This document shows positions 45,733-52,904 of a stretch of 64,000 bases of DNA, one piece after another. This stretch comes from Sphingobacterium bambusae (GTDB lineage Bacteria; Bacteroidota; Bacteroidia; Sphingobacteriales; Sphingobacteriaceae): contig NZ_CP138332.1 in NCBI RefSeq assembly GCF_033955345.1, positions 372,001 to 436,000 on the forward strand. Reading direction: 5' to 3'. Numbering within the stretch: position 1 is the stretch's first letter; every line of letters begins with the position of its first letter. Under the pieces are notes generated by a model that was not told the DNA's origin, made no database searches, and worked only from the letters and a program-made list of their open reading frames with translations. A program made the translations under genes and the position numbers.

Positions 45733-47322
45733 ATGAAAAACTTAACAGAACTGACAAAGCTGGCCAAAAACAGCATAGAGCGCAACTGGAATAAACTATC
45801 CGGCAGGCAGCAGCGAATATACACCAAGCTTGCTTTCTGTAGCTACCTCCTGTTGACACTTACAGCCTTCAGCAAGCTATACGGCGAGATCAGCACCTTT
45901 TATAGCGATCAAAAACAAAACAAGCAAGTCCAGGCTGGTGAAGGACTTCAACCAATCCACATCAGAAAAGATTTAACTACACCACTAAAAACAAAAAACG
46001 CTATGGAACAAAACAACATATCTGAGCAGACACATCAAGAGTATAAGCAAGAAAATACACTAGAAGAACAAATCGAGCAAACTCCGAGAGAAAAGCTAGA
46101 AAAGTTAAAGAGACCGCTTATCTACACATTTATGGCCGTCGCTTTTCTCAGCGTCATGTACCTGATATTTAAACCCTCCGTAAAGCAAGATGAAGCAATC
46201 AATCTAGGTATCAACGAACAGGTACCCGAGGTTTCCGGAAGCAGCATACCCGAAGACAAACAGAAAGCTTATGAACAGGAACTGCAGCGCGAGCGTGAAA
46301 GTCAAAAAGAAAACGATCTTGTGACGCTATCTGATTTTTGGGACTTTAGCAACGAGCAGAGCAGCGATCAAGAACCAAACTTCCAACTTGACAATACGAA
46401 TCCAAATCAAAACATCCAGCAGCGTCCAGCCGTCAATACCTACCGCGAGGCAAGGTCAACGCTTGATAATTTTTATAATGAGCAGAACGACGAGTCTAGG
46501 CAGCTGCGTATTCAAGTTGAAGAGCTGCAAAAAGAGCTCGAGCAAAGAGATATTCCCAAACCCAGCACCGTGGATGATCAAGTAGCCTTGATGGAAAAGT
46601 CTTATCAACTCGCCGCAAAGTATCTTCCAAATAACTCGCAAAGCCAGTCAAAAGCTACAGAAACCATTCAAAGCACAAAAATTACAGAAAGTGAAACCTC
46701 AGCGCAAAGCAAAGCACTTCAAGTTCGTCCATCTAGCGAAAACCCGGTATCCTGGCTTATAGAGCCATCCAAGCTACTATCAGCAGAATCCCCAGCTCGG
46801 ATTCAGAGCGTATTTTATAATGATTTCCAACCTACTGATCAAACTCGTGCTAAAAATACCATTCGCGCGCAGGTCGAACAAACGGTTACGATTATAGGTG
46901 AAACGTCCATACGGCTGAGGTTGCTAGAAAAAGCAGAAGTAGCGGGACACATCTTAGCTAAAGACATGACGTTAACGGGCCAAGCTAAATTTCAATCCGG
47001 AAGACTGCAATTAAACGTTAACAGTATTCAGTTATTTGGAAACATCTTACCTATAAGTCTTATTGCCTATGATTTAGACGGGCAGCAGGGACTGCATGTA
47101 CCGAGTTCAGCAGAAATGAATGCGCTGAGTGAAATAGCGGCCAATATGAGCCAGACCAGCGGAACAAGCTTCACGCTAAGCCAATCAGCCGGTCAACAGC
47201 TTACCGCAGATCTATCTCGCGGTGCAATGCAGGGTATCTCAGGATACTTCTCAAAAAAACTACGCACAACTAAAGTGACCGTTAAGGCCGGCCAATTTGT
47301 ACTGCTTGTATCAAGTAATTAA
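45733..47322 (+). CDS. traM: TraL-TraM fusion (or traM with a fused traL frame)
   Basis: A 529-residue frame. The first about 90 residues look like TraL (a small protein with one membrane segment, here about 30-52). From residue 91, at an internal in-frame ATG (46003), the sequence looks like TraM: a second membrane segment (about 127-146), a charged, Gln-rich middle and a conserved C-terminal domain (about 340-529: PARIQSVFYNDF, TLTGQAKFQSGRLQLNVNSIQLFGNILPI). TraM is VirB10-like and spans the envelope. TraL and TraM are normally separate genes; here no stop separates them, so either a fused protein is made or translation restarts at 46003. Confidence 0.85.
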   Translation: MKNLTELTKLAKNSIERNWNKLSGRQQRIYTKLAFCSYLLLTLTAFSKLYGEISTFYSDQKQNKQVQAGEGLQPIHIRKDLTTPLKTKNAMEQNNISEQTHQEYKQENTLEEQIEQTPREKLEKLKRPLIYTFMAVAFLSVMYLIFKPSVKQDEAINLGINEQVPEVSGSSIPEDKQKAYEQELQRERESQKENDLVTLSDFWDFSNEQSSDQEPNFQLDNTNPNQNIQQRPAVNTYREARSTLDNFYNEQNDESRQLRIQVEELQKELEQRDIPKPSTVDDQVALMEKSYQLAAKYLPNNSQSQSKATETIQSTKITESETSAQSKALQVRPSSENPVSWLIEPSKLLSAESPARIQSVFYNDFQPTDQTRAKNTIRAQVEQTVTIIGETSIRLRLLEKAEVAGHILAKDMTLTGQAKFQSGRLQLNVNSIQLFGNILPISLIAYDLDGQQGLHVPSSAEMNALSEIAANMSQTSGTSFTLSQSAGQQLTADLSRGAMQGISGYFSKKLRTTKVTVKAGQFVLLVSSN

Positions 47323-47342
47323 TTATCTAATTCAATAACAAA

Positions 47343-48215
47343 ATGAAAAACATCATCAAAATATCTCTAATTGCTCTATTACATTTAATCTCAATAGAAC
47401 TGCACGCGCAGCATTCCAATACAATACATATGAAAGTCATACCTGCAAGCTATTTGGAGTTGACCTGTGAGAAAACAACGCATCTGATCTTTCCAGCAAA
47501 GATTAGCTATGTGGATCTGGGAAGTGAGGCTATCGTAGCCGATAAAGTCACCGAAACTTCCAATATACTACGTATTAAAGCGTCAGCTGAACCGCTTCTA
47601 GCTGAAAGCAACCTAGCCGTAGTCACCGATGACGGAAGTTTCTATAGTTTCCTAGTCCGGTATAACCAGCATCCCCAGAGGATGAGTTACGCCATTTCAA
47701 AAAGCAGATGTAAAGACGCTGACGAAAATGAAATCTACTTTGAAAAGTTCGGGGAAACTTCAGCATCCAAGATCAAGCAGTTATTGGAACAAACCTACAA
47801 CAGTGAGTCAAAAACGCTTAAACGTTCGAGATCTAAAAAAAGACAAATTGAATTTTCTTTGACCGACCTAAGTATACACAACAGTCAATATTATTTGCGT
47901 TTGAACATTAAAAATCTTAGCATCGTACCGCTGCATGTTCGCGACCTCAACTTCCAAGTCGTAGATAGAAAGCTTGCTAAAAGAACAGTCGCGCAACAAA
48001 TCCCAGTAGTACCATTAAAGCACTATAAACCCTTAACCACTATTGACGGTAAAGCAAGCGAATCGACAGTCATCCTTCTTGATCAGTTCCCGATTACCGA
48101 AAAGCAGCGACTTATCATAGAACTGCGCGATCAACACGGAAGTAGGAATCAGAAAATTTCGCTTAAACTCTCAGATCTCTTGCAGGCAAAAAAATCCACC
48201 ACACAGAAACATTAA
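47343..48215 (+). CDS. traN: Conjugal transfer protein TraN (DUF4138, VirB9-like)
   Basis: A 290-residue exported protein (signal peptide to about residue 22, ending LHAQ). The N-terminal domain reads TTHLIFPAKISYVDLGSEAIVADKV (47479-47553), typical of DUF4138/TraN; the C-terminal part is beta-rich. It probably forms the outer-membrane core complex with TraM. It is the last tra gene seen; a terminator follows, and traO, traP and traQ are absent from this position. Confidence 0.92.
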   Translation: MKNIIKISLIALLHLISIELHAQHSNTIHMKVIPASYLELTCEKTTHLIFPAKISYVDLGSEAIVADKVTETSNILRIKASAEPLLAESNLAVVTDDGSFYSFLVRYNQHPQRMSYAISKSRCKDADENEIYFEKFGETSASKIKQLLEQTYNSESKTLKRSRSKKRQIEFSLTDLSIHNSQYYLRLNIKNLSIVPLHVRDLNFQVVDRKLAKRTVAQQIPVVPLKHYKPLTTIDGKASESTVILLDQFPITEKQRLIIELRDQHGSRNQKISLKLSDLLQAKKSTTQKH

Positions 48216-48240
48216 TACTAATACTAAAACTTAAATAGTA

Positions 48241-48277
48241 TCTGCTGAAAAACTCAATGATTTTTTCAGCAGATTTT
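48241..48277 (+). terminator. Terminator of the tra operon
   Basis: TCTGCTGAAAAA pairs with TTTTTCAGCAGA around CTCAATGA, followed by TTTT. It lies 25 bases after the traN stop and separates it from the converging abiE genes. Confidence 0.8.
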
Positions 48278-48302
48278 CAAGGATTGTATTTACTTATAAA
48301 AT

Positions 48303-49301
48303 TTAGTACAAAACATTCAACTTTCCTTCAATCTCCCTGATCCTATCCAACAGCAGATTCCACTTCAAACTCTCCCCTAAAATCATGTTCTCCTGCATTG
48401 TTTTGTAATCAGTTTCCCATCTTTCTATGATAACATCTGGTGGCATGACACTCAATTTTCCTTTCACGTGATTTGAATAATCTATTCCACGTAATGGAGT
48501 AACAGTTTTACGATGCTGGACAATTGTTTCAAACAATTCTTGATCAGCAATAGCCATTTCACCATATTCAGATTTCATAATTTTATCTAGGTCATATAAA
48601 TGCCTGGTTAATCGATCTGTCCTAATATTGTCGACAGGTTTTGAAAATTCCTCATGCAATAGTAGCACTTTCTCTATAAACGTACGCGTTGGGATAACGA
48701 CCTGAACATCAAAAGAAGGTTGTGTAAAATCAAGATCTTTATAATGATGGTCAAGAAATGATATTACGGATTTTGTTTCAAACGGCTCGGTTAGTGATCT
48801 CGCACCCAGTTCCAAAAGAACCCGTTGCTGAATATAAATATTATCCGTTGGGACAACGGTTTGGTAATGGATCTCCAATGTATTGGGATCGCTCGTATCA
48901 TCTATATGATCGTTATATCTTATTTCATATAATTTCTGATCGATACCAAGTTGATCCAATTGAGTTATAAGCTCCTCGCGGAATTCATTAATAATAAAAC
49001 CACCAGAAGCTTTCCGCAATTTTTTTATTTGAGATTTAGATTCCAATTGATCAAATCCTAACAGATGACGATCAATGATCAGGTCTATATCTTCGGAGAA
49101 ACGATCTATCAGATTATATGCCTTGCTTAAAGAAGTACCACCTTTAAAGATTATGGAATCTGCATATTTGGACTGAAAAACTGCTTTTAATATAACACAT
49201 ACCCACCAATCCTTTTCGACCACAAATGCTGGTAATCCAATTGCGTTTTCAACTTGATCCAAGACCTGCAGCTTTTGTCCATAGGCTAGATTTATCCACA
49301 T
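48303..49301 (-). CDS. abiEii: AbiEii-type nucleotidyltransferase toxin
   Basis: A 332-residue protein of the AbiEii/MenT nucleotidyltransferase family. The catalytic motif reads FKGGTSLSKAYNLIDRFSEDIDLII at 49070-49155, with the GGTSL and D-x-D elements. In studied systems AbiEii-like toxins transfer nucleotides to RNA and block growth, and AbiEi neutralises them indirectly (type IV toxin-antitoxin). They protect against phage or stabilise mobile DNA. Its start lies three bases after the abiEi-like gene, in one operon. Length is normal for the family. Confidence 0.9.
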   Translation of the reverse strand: MWINLAYGQKLQVLDQVENAIGLPAFVVEKDWWVCVILKAVFQSKYADSIIFKGGTSLSKAYNLIDRFSEDIDLIIDRHLLGFDQLESKSQIKKLRKASGGFIINEFREELITQLDQLGIDQKLYEIRYNDHIDDTSDPNTLEIHYQTVVPTDNIYIQQRVLLELGARSLTEPFETKSVISFLDHHYKDLDFTQPSFDVQVVIPTRTFIEKVLLLHEEFSKPVDNIRTDRLTRHLYDLDKIMKSEYGEMAIADQELFETIVQHRKTVTPLRGIDYSNHVKGKLSVMPPDVIIERWETDYKTMQENMILGESLKWNLLLDRIREIEGKLNVLY

Positions 49302-49304
49302 AAG

Positions 49305-49907
49305 TTAAGACTGATAAAGGTTGTTAATTTGCTTCTGAATCCATACAGGTGCATATACCACTTCATTTTGAAACACTTTCTTATCAAGTTTTTTTACAGC
49401 TTTCTTGATGATCTCTAAAAAATCTTCTGTAATCTCCTGTTGCCCTTTCTCTTTGAAAGCCTGCACAATAAGATGCAGTAACTCATCTTTTATGGCAAAA
49501 CTTTTGGGAACAGTTCGTTTAAATTTGATGGTTCGATTTCCTATTTTCACTTCACGTTGGGAGCCGTCTGTCAAATATACCGCCTTTAATGGCACTTGTG
49601 TCGTAAGCCCCAGTAAGTACAGTGACATCACACCTGTTGGAGCAATTCGAGCTTTATCTCTTTTGGCAATTTCTTTTGCAACCTCTCCGATATTAGGATA
49701 GATCGTACCCAGCAAAGGATCTTTCTTTGGTTTGATATAGATCCCATGAGCCAGTCTTTCAACAAGACCATCATTCTCCATACGGAAAAGCGTCACTCGG
49801 ATATTTTCTGGTGTAGCAAAATTCTTAAAATCGTCAGCGAAAAAAAACTCACCACGAGAGGATTTTAAAATTTTGTTTTCTATCTTATTTCTAGCTACTT
49901 CTGGCAT
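49305..49907 (-). CDS. abiEi: AbiEi-type antitoxin/transcriptional regulator (DUF6088-like)
   Basis: A 200-residue protein with an N-terminal winged-helix region (about residues 1-65: FFADDFKNFATPENIRVTLFRMENDGLVERLAHGIYIKP, 49715-49830) and a C-terminal antitoxin domain. It is the first gene of the toxin pair. AbiEi proteins bind inverted repeats in their own promoter; a matching inverted repeat lies just upstream here. Confidence 0.88.
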   Translation of the reverse strand: MPEVARNKIENKILKSSRGEFFFADDFKNFATPENIRVTLFRMENDGLVERLAHGIYIKPKKDPLLGTIYPNIGEVAKEIAKRDKARIAPTGVMSLYLLGLTTQVPLKAVYLTDGSQREVKIGNRTIKFKRTVPKSFAIKDELLHLIVQAFKEKGQQEITEDFLEIIKKAVKKLDKKVFQNEVVYAPVWIQKQINNLYQS

Positions 49908-49919
49908 TTATAAATTCGT

Positions 49920-49961
49920 TATCCTGTAACAAATTTAGTAAATATTTGTTACAGGATACAA
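49920..49961 (-). promoter_or_regulatory. abiE promoter fully covered by a 15-bp inverted repeat
   Basis: TATCCTGTAACAAAT (49920-49934) and its exact complement (49944-49958) flank a 9-base spacer. On the minus strand a -7 box TAAATTTG lies at 49937-49930 and a -33 TTG at 49961-49959, 21 bases apart. This is a good TAnnTTTG-type promoter, 12 or more bases before the abiEi start. A repressor bound to the repeat would block it, so autoregulation by AbiEi is likely. Confidence 0.75.
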
Positions 49962-50005
49962 TAGTATTTGAGATGAAATACTCTATTAAAATTTAAATAG
50001 TCCTT

Positions 50006-50055
50006 AAGCACACTTATCTTTGCAGATGCATGCATCTGCAAAGATAAGTGTGCTT
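50006..50055. repeat. Perfect 50-bp palindrome
   Basis: Every base from 50006 to 50055 pairs with its mirror partner; the centre is GCATGC between 50028 and 50033. Each half starts AAGCACACTTATCTTTGCAG. TATCTTTG, a perfect TAnnTTTG -7 box, occurs on the plus strand (50015-50022) and, mirrored, on the minus strand. There is no T-run, so it is not an ordinary terminator. It lies between the abiE operon and the small basic protein at 50100. Confidence 0.9.
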
Positions 50056-50099
50056 TATGTGCATTCACATTTGATTACATCAATACTTATAAAACAACG

Positions 50100-50327
50100 A
50101 TGTCTCGATCAGTACGAAAAACTAAAATTTTTGGAATCACTACAGCTGAAACGGAGAAGCAAGACAAAAGACGTTGGAACAAAAAATTTAGGAAAGTGTG
50201 TAAAAAACTAATCCGTCTAGCAAAAGAGGCTCCTAGTAAAATTCAAGGTGTAACTAACGTTTGGGATGGTGCTAAAGATGGAAAAAAGTATTATCGTGGT
50301 GCTACAAAAAAAGATATGAGGAAATAG
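50100..50327 (+). CDS. Small very basic protein of unknown function
   Basis: A 75-residue protein starting MSRSVRKTKIFGITTAETEK. It is rich in Lys and Arg (KQDKRRWNKKFRKVCKKLIRLAK, 50156-50224) and ends in KYYRGATKKDMRK. The pattern R-K-T-x-I-x-G-x-T-T-A-E-x-E-K-Q-D-K resembles small conserved Bacteroidota proteins I have no function for. Nucleic-acid binding is plausible. It lies 45 bases from the perfect palindrome, which is the likely control region. Confidence 0.6.
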   Translation: MSRSVRKTKIFGITTAETEKQDKRRWNKKFRKVCKKLIRLAKEAPSKIQGVTNVWDGAKDGKKYYRGATKKDMRK

Positions 50328-50331
50328 TTTT

Positions 50332-51096
50332 TCAGTACTGAAAATGTTGTGAATAGAGTGCCTTTAAATCGTCAGATTGCCAGTACTCCTGAGTATCAAC
50401 GTCCATTATCGTTAACTTACCTACTTGTCCAGCTCCGGTATCCAGATTGGTTATATTAAGCGCTTGCATCGGTAAATCAGTTTGCCAATATGTCGTTGCA
50501 GTATGACCAATGAATATATTTTCAAAGCCTCCAATTTTTTCCTGTTCAAAATCTCCTCTTGAACGAGATTTATGCATCGCATTCGTCCATAAATCCCGAT
50601 CAAAATAATAGGTCGACTCCTGCTGACCTTCAAAAGGAAGCTTCGCATTAAAGCCAGCATGCACAAACAGGCGATTTTGACTATCGATATGGTAAAGCAT
50701 CTGATCGGAGAAAAGTTTGCGGTGAGACAATGGGATATCACTAGCGCCTAGCGAAGTCTTGAGCGAATCTCCCTTTCGTATAATAACACCATCGGGCCGA
50801 ACGTTTCGGATATAGGAAGCAATAGTCCCCTCTCCACCATAACGCCACCCTACAGGATGATAATCACTGTCTATAAATTCCTTAAACCATACATCGTGAT
50901 TCCCTTTCACGGCAATCAAATGCTTAATGTTTAGGAGTTCTTCTACACACTCAAAAACTTCATTATGACCATCTGCAATATCACCGAGCTGTATAAGGAT
51001 ATCATATTGGTAATCAAATCCTGAGCGCTGAATACATTGTACCAAAGCCTTATGTGCACCATGTATGTCCCCCATCACAAAAATTCTTTTTTGCAT
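50332..51096 (-). CDS. Metallophosphoesterase (serine/threonine phosphatase-like)
   Basis: About 254 residues from the ATG at 51096 (MQKRIFVMGDIHGAHKAL); the frame extends 14 codons further but through an unlikely Phe-rich stretch. All metallophosphoesterase motifs are present: GDIHG, QLGDIADG, KGNHD and FIGHTATT. It binds two metals and hydrolyses phosphate esters; targets may be proteins or dinucleotides of the Ap4A kind. It converges with the small basic protein (four-base gap) at the integrase end of the element. A role in the element is not known. Confidence 0.88.
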   Translation of the reverse strand: MQKRIFVMGDIHGAHKALVQCIQRSGFDYQYDILIQLGDIADGHNEVFECVEELLNIKHLIAVKGNHDVWFKEFIDSDYHPVGWRYGGEGTIASYIRNVRPDGVIIRKGDSLKTSLGASDIPLSHRKLFSDQMLYHIDSQNRLFVHAGFNAKLPFEGQQESTYYFDRDLWTNAMHKSRSRGDFEQEKIGGFENIFIGHTATTYWQTDLPMQALNITNLDTGAGQVGKLTIMDVDTQEYWQSDDLKALYSQHFQY

Positions 51097-51182
51097 AAAA
51101 AAAAAATTAAAGAAATCATCACCGTTACCAAATAACACTATCCAGTAAAAGACTAAAAATAACAGCTATTTGTTTTCAACCA

Positions 51183-51458
51183 CTATCGCTTATACATCTT
51201 GGCCGCTTTTTGTTTAATTTCCTCAGCGCTCATATATGATTTTGACAATATCCACTCATCGATCTTCTTGCGTTCAAAAAATAGTATCTTACCATTGGGC
51301 TTGGAATACGGAATTTTGGACATGTGGACCAATTTATAAATATGAGATTTGGAAAAGCCCGTGTACTGACTTAGTTCCCCTACATTTAAAATCGCCTTTA
51401 GCCCAATTACATTCCTTTCGATATCTTCGAGCTTCTGCATAACCGCGTTTAAATCCAT
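51183..51458 (-). CDS. Excisionase-like helix-turn-helix protein
   Basis: A 91-residue protein with an N-terminal coiled stretch and an HTH_17/MerR-like domain: LNVGELSQYTGFSKSHIYKLVHMSKIPYSKPNGKILFFERKKIDEW at 51265-51400. It is next to the integrase and transcribed the same way. Such proteins act as recombination directionality factors or regulators of excision. Confidence 0.8.
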   Translation of the reverse strand: MDLNAVMQKLEDIERNVIGLKAILNVGELSQYTGFSKSHIYKLVHMSKIPYSKPNGKILFFERKKIDEWILSKSYMSAEEIKQKAAKMYKR

Positions 51459-51563
51459 AATTTAATCCTCCAGTATTAAGCTATATCTTTCAGATCGAAG
51501 ACTTTATAATCTGACCTTCCAAGACCGTCAATTGCTGCAACAGTCTGAACACAGATGGTATAC

Positions 51564-52697
51564 CTAGCAAAGGTCGAATTCAGAAATAATATTCGCCGAC
51601 TGCCTCATTTTCTCATCCACGATCTTAGCATAGATAGCTGTTGTCTTAATCTCCTTATGACCAAGACGTTTTTGAACCGTAAACAAATCAGCTCCATTTT
51701 CAAGTAAAAGAACCGCGTTGGTATGCCGTGCAGAATGGAAAGTAATATGCTTAAAAACTCCTGCCCTGTTACACCAACGAACAATCTCATTATTGTAAAC
51801 AGCACCATACTTCAGTCCTTTAAATACTCGGTGGGTTGGATTGTTACGTTCTCCTAATAATTCTCTCGCTTGCTTAGAGATATATAGGTACTCAACCGCC
51901 AAGGTTTTCTCCTGCCTGAAGTTAACGCGATGAACCTCATTCCCTTCGTCTCTTACCTCTGACCAGATCATTTTGTTTATGTCAGACCAGCGAAGTCCAG
52001 TTAAACAAGAAAAGATAAAAGCCCGCTTAAGTATCTCATATTTACAAGGCGTATTAATTAACGCCTGAAGCTCCTTAAAAGTCAAGTACTCGCGTTGGCT
52101 TTCTGCCTGCTCGAAGGTCTTAACTTTGATAGCATAGTTTAGCAAAGTCAGTCCTTCTTCATAAGCCGTACGAAGACAAGCCCTAAATTTATTAAAATAC
52201 GAGTATTTCGAATTCTGTGATAAAGGTAGATTGCTCTTTGTTCGTGCATCCTTCTCAAAATACCTACGCACAGACTTTATAAAATCATCTGTCACGTCTT
52301 CAAAGGTTAAGTTTTTGGGCACACATATCTTCATGTGGTGCAAAGCAGATGTCCACACACCATGGTTCTGAACGTTATTCACACGCTCATCAGTTTTCTC
52401 TTGAAAATAATCTAGAAATCGTCGCTTACCCCTTGACTTGTCTGCAATTTTGAACTTGCCTTGCAATATCTCACTTTTACGAATAGCCAGGATATCATTT
52501 GCGAGCTGAAGTTGCTCCTTATTTTTCTTTCTCTCTGCAGCAGTACTGGGATTAGTCACTAGATAGATTTGAAGATTTTCATAATCTCGGAGATGATTCC
52601 TCTTACCATCGTTCTCTATAATCGAGCCTCTGTAGTATTCGATATATAGGCTGATGGTGCCGTTGCTTAGTTTACGTTCTTTAAGTGAAATTTGCAT
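51564..52697 (-). CDS. int: Tyrosine recombinase (integrase) of the ICE
   Basis: A 377-residue integrase. An N-terminal arm-binding region is followed by a SAM-like core-binding domain (about 105-205) and the catalytic domain. The catalytic residues are visible: Arg in LTGLRWSDI near residue 236, H-x-x-R in FHSARHTN near residue 321, His in RLGHKEIKTT and Tyr in AIYAKI near residue 359. It inserts the element by site-specific recombination. Its start is about 190 bases from the end of mnmE, and a group of four repeated sites lies in between. Confidence 0.95.
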   Translation of the reverse strand: MQISLKERKLSNGTISLYIEYYRGSIIENDGKRNHLRDYENLQIYLVTNPSTAAERKKNKEQLQLANDILAIRKSEILQGKFKIADKSRGKRRFLDYFQEKTDERVNNVQNHGVWTSALHHMKICVPKNLTFEDVTDDFIKSVRRYFEKDARTKSNLPLSQNSKYSYFNKFRACLRTAYEEGLTLLNYAIKVKTFEQAESQREYLTFKELQALINTPCKYEILKRAFIFSCLTGLRWSDINKMIWSEVRDEGNEVHRVNFRQEKTLAVEYLYISKQARELLGERNNPTHRVFKGLKYGAVYNNEIVRWCNRAGVFKHITFHSARHTNAVLLLENGADLFTVQKRLGHKEIKTTAIYAKIVDEKMRQSANIISEFDLC

Positions 52698-52731
52698 ATT
52701 AAATCATTTTAAAATGAATTATAAAAAGCTT

Positions 52732-52789
52732 GTACTACTTTTGTACTACTTTTGGGCATTTCCAGCCTCAAGTAGTACAGAAGTAGTAC
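52732..52789. repeat. Dyad of four 9-bp sites at the integrase promoter
   Basis: GTACTACTT at 52732-52740 and 52743-52751; its complement AAGTAGTAC at 52770-52778 and 52781-52789. The two copies on each side are 11 bases apart (about one helical turn) and the set is exactly symmetric about 52760/52761. Likely arm-type sites for integrase, excisionase-binding sites, or an operator for int. Confidence 0.75.
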
Positions 52790-52886
52790 ACAATATGCAA
52801 AAACGTGCTTTTATATCAAAATATCGGAAACATAAATATTTGAAAATCAAGCAAAAGACAACAAGAGAAAGTAAGAAAAACTAGAA

Positions 52887-52904
52887 TTATTTTCCGATAC
52901 AAAA
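52887..52904. other. Presumed attachment site in the 3' end of mnmE
   Basis: These 18 bases encode the last codons of mnmE (Cys-Ile-Gly-Lys-stop). The same codons form the attB of the unrelated Salmonella island SGI1. The ICE integrase lies just outside the gene, so the crossover is probably here. The matching left att copy is beyond the window. Confidence 0.55.

Larger units (their letters stand above)
1..52904. mobile_element. Integrative conjugative element (CTnDOT/tra-type), left end outside window
   Basis: A contiguous set of Bacteroidota conjugation genes is visible: topoisomerase, mobC/mobB/mobA, traA/B/D, traE/F/G/I/J/K/L/M/N, an excisionase-like gene and a tyrosine integrase. The integrase end abuts the 3' end of mnmE, so the right boundary is placed at the mnmE stop region. 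The left boundary lies before base 1, because the window opens inside the topoisomerase gene. Cargo includes a PUL, a Tet(X)-family monooxygenase, an AbiE pair and several small clusters. The gene families are recognised from sequence; the exact boundary is inferred from the integrase and mnmE context. Confidence 0.88.

Noticed and set aside
52822..52899. TATCGGAAA near 52822 matches the mnmE 3' end and could be a second att copy
   Set aside because: It is in inverted orientation to the mnmE copy and only 9 bases long; att copies flanking an element should be direct repeats.
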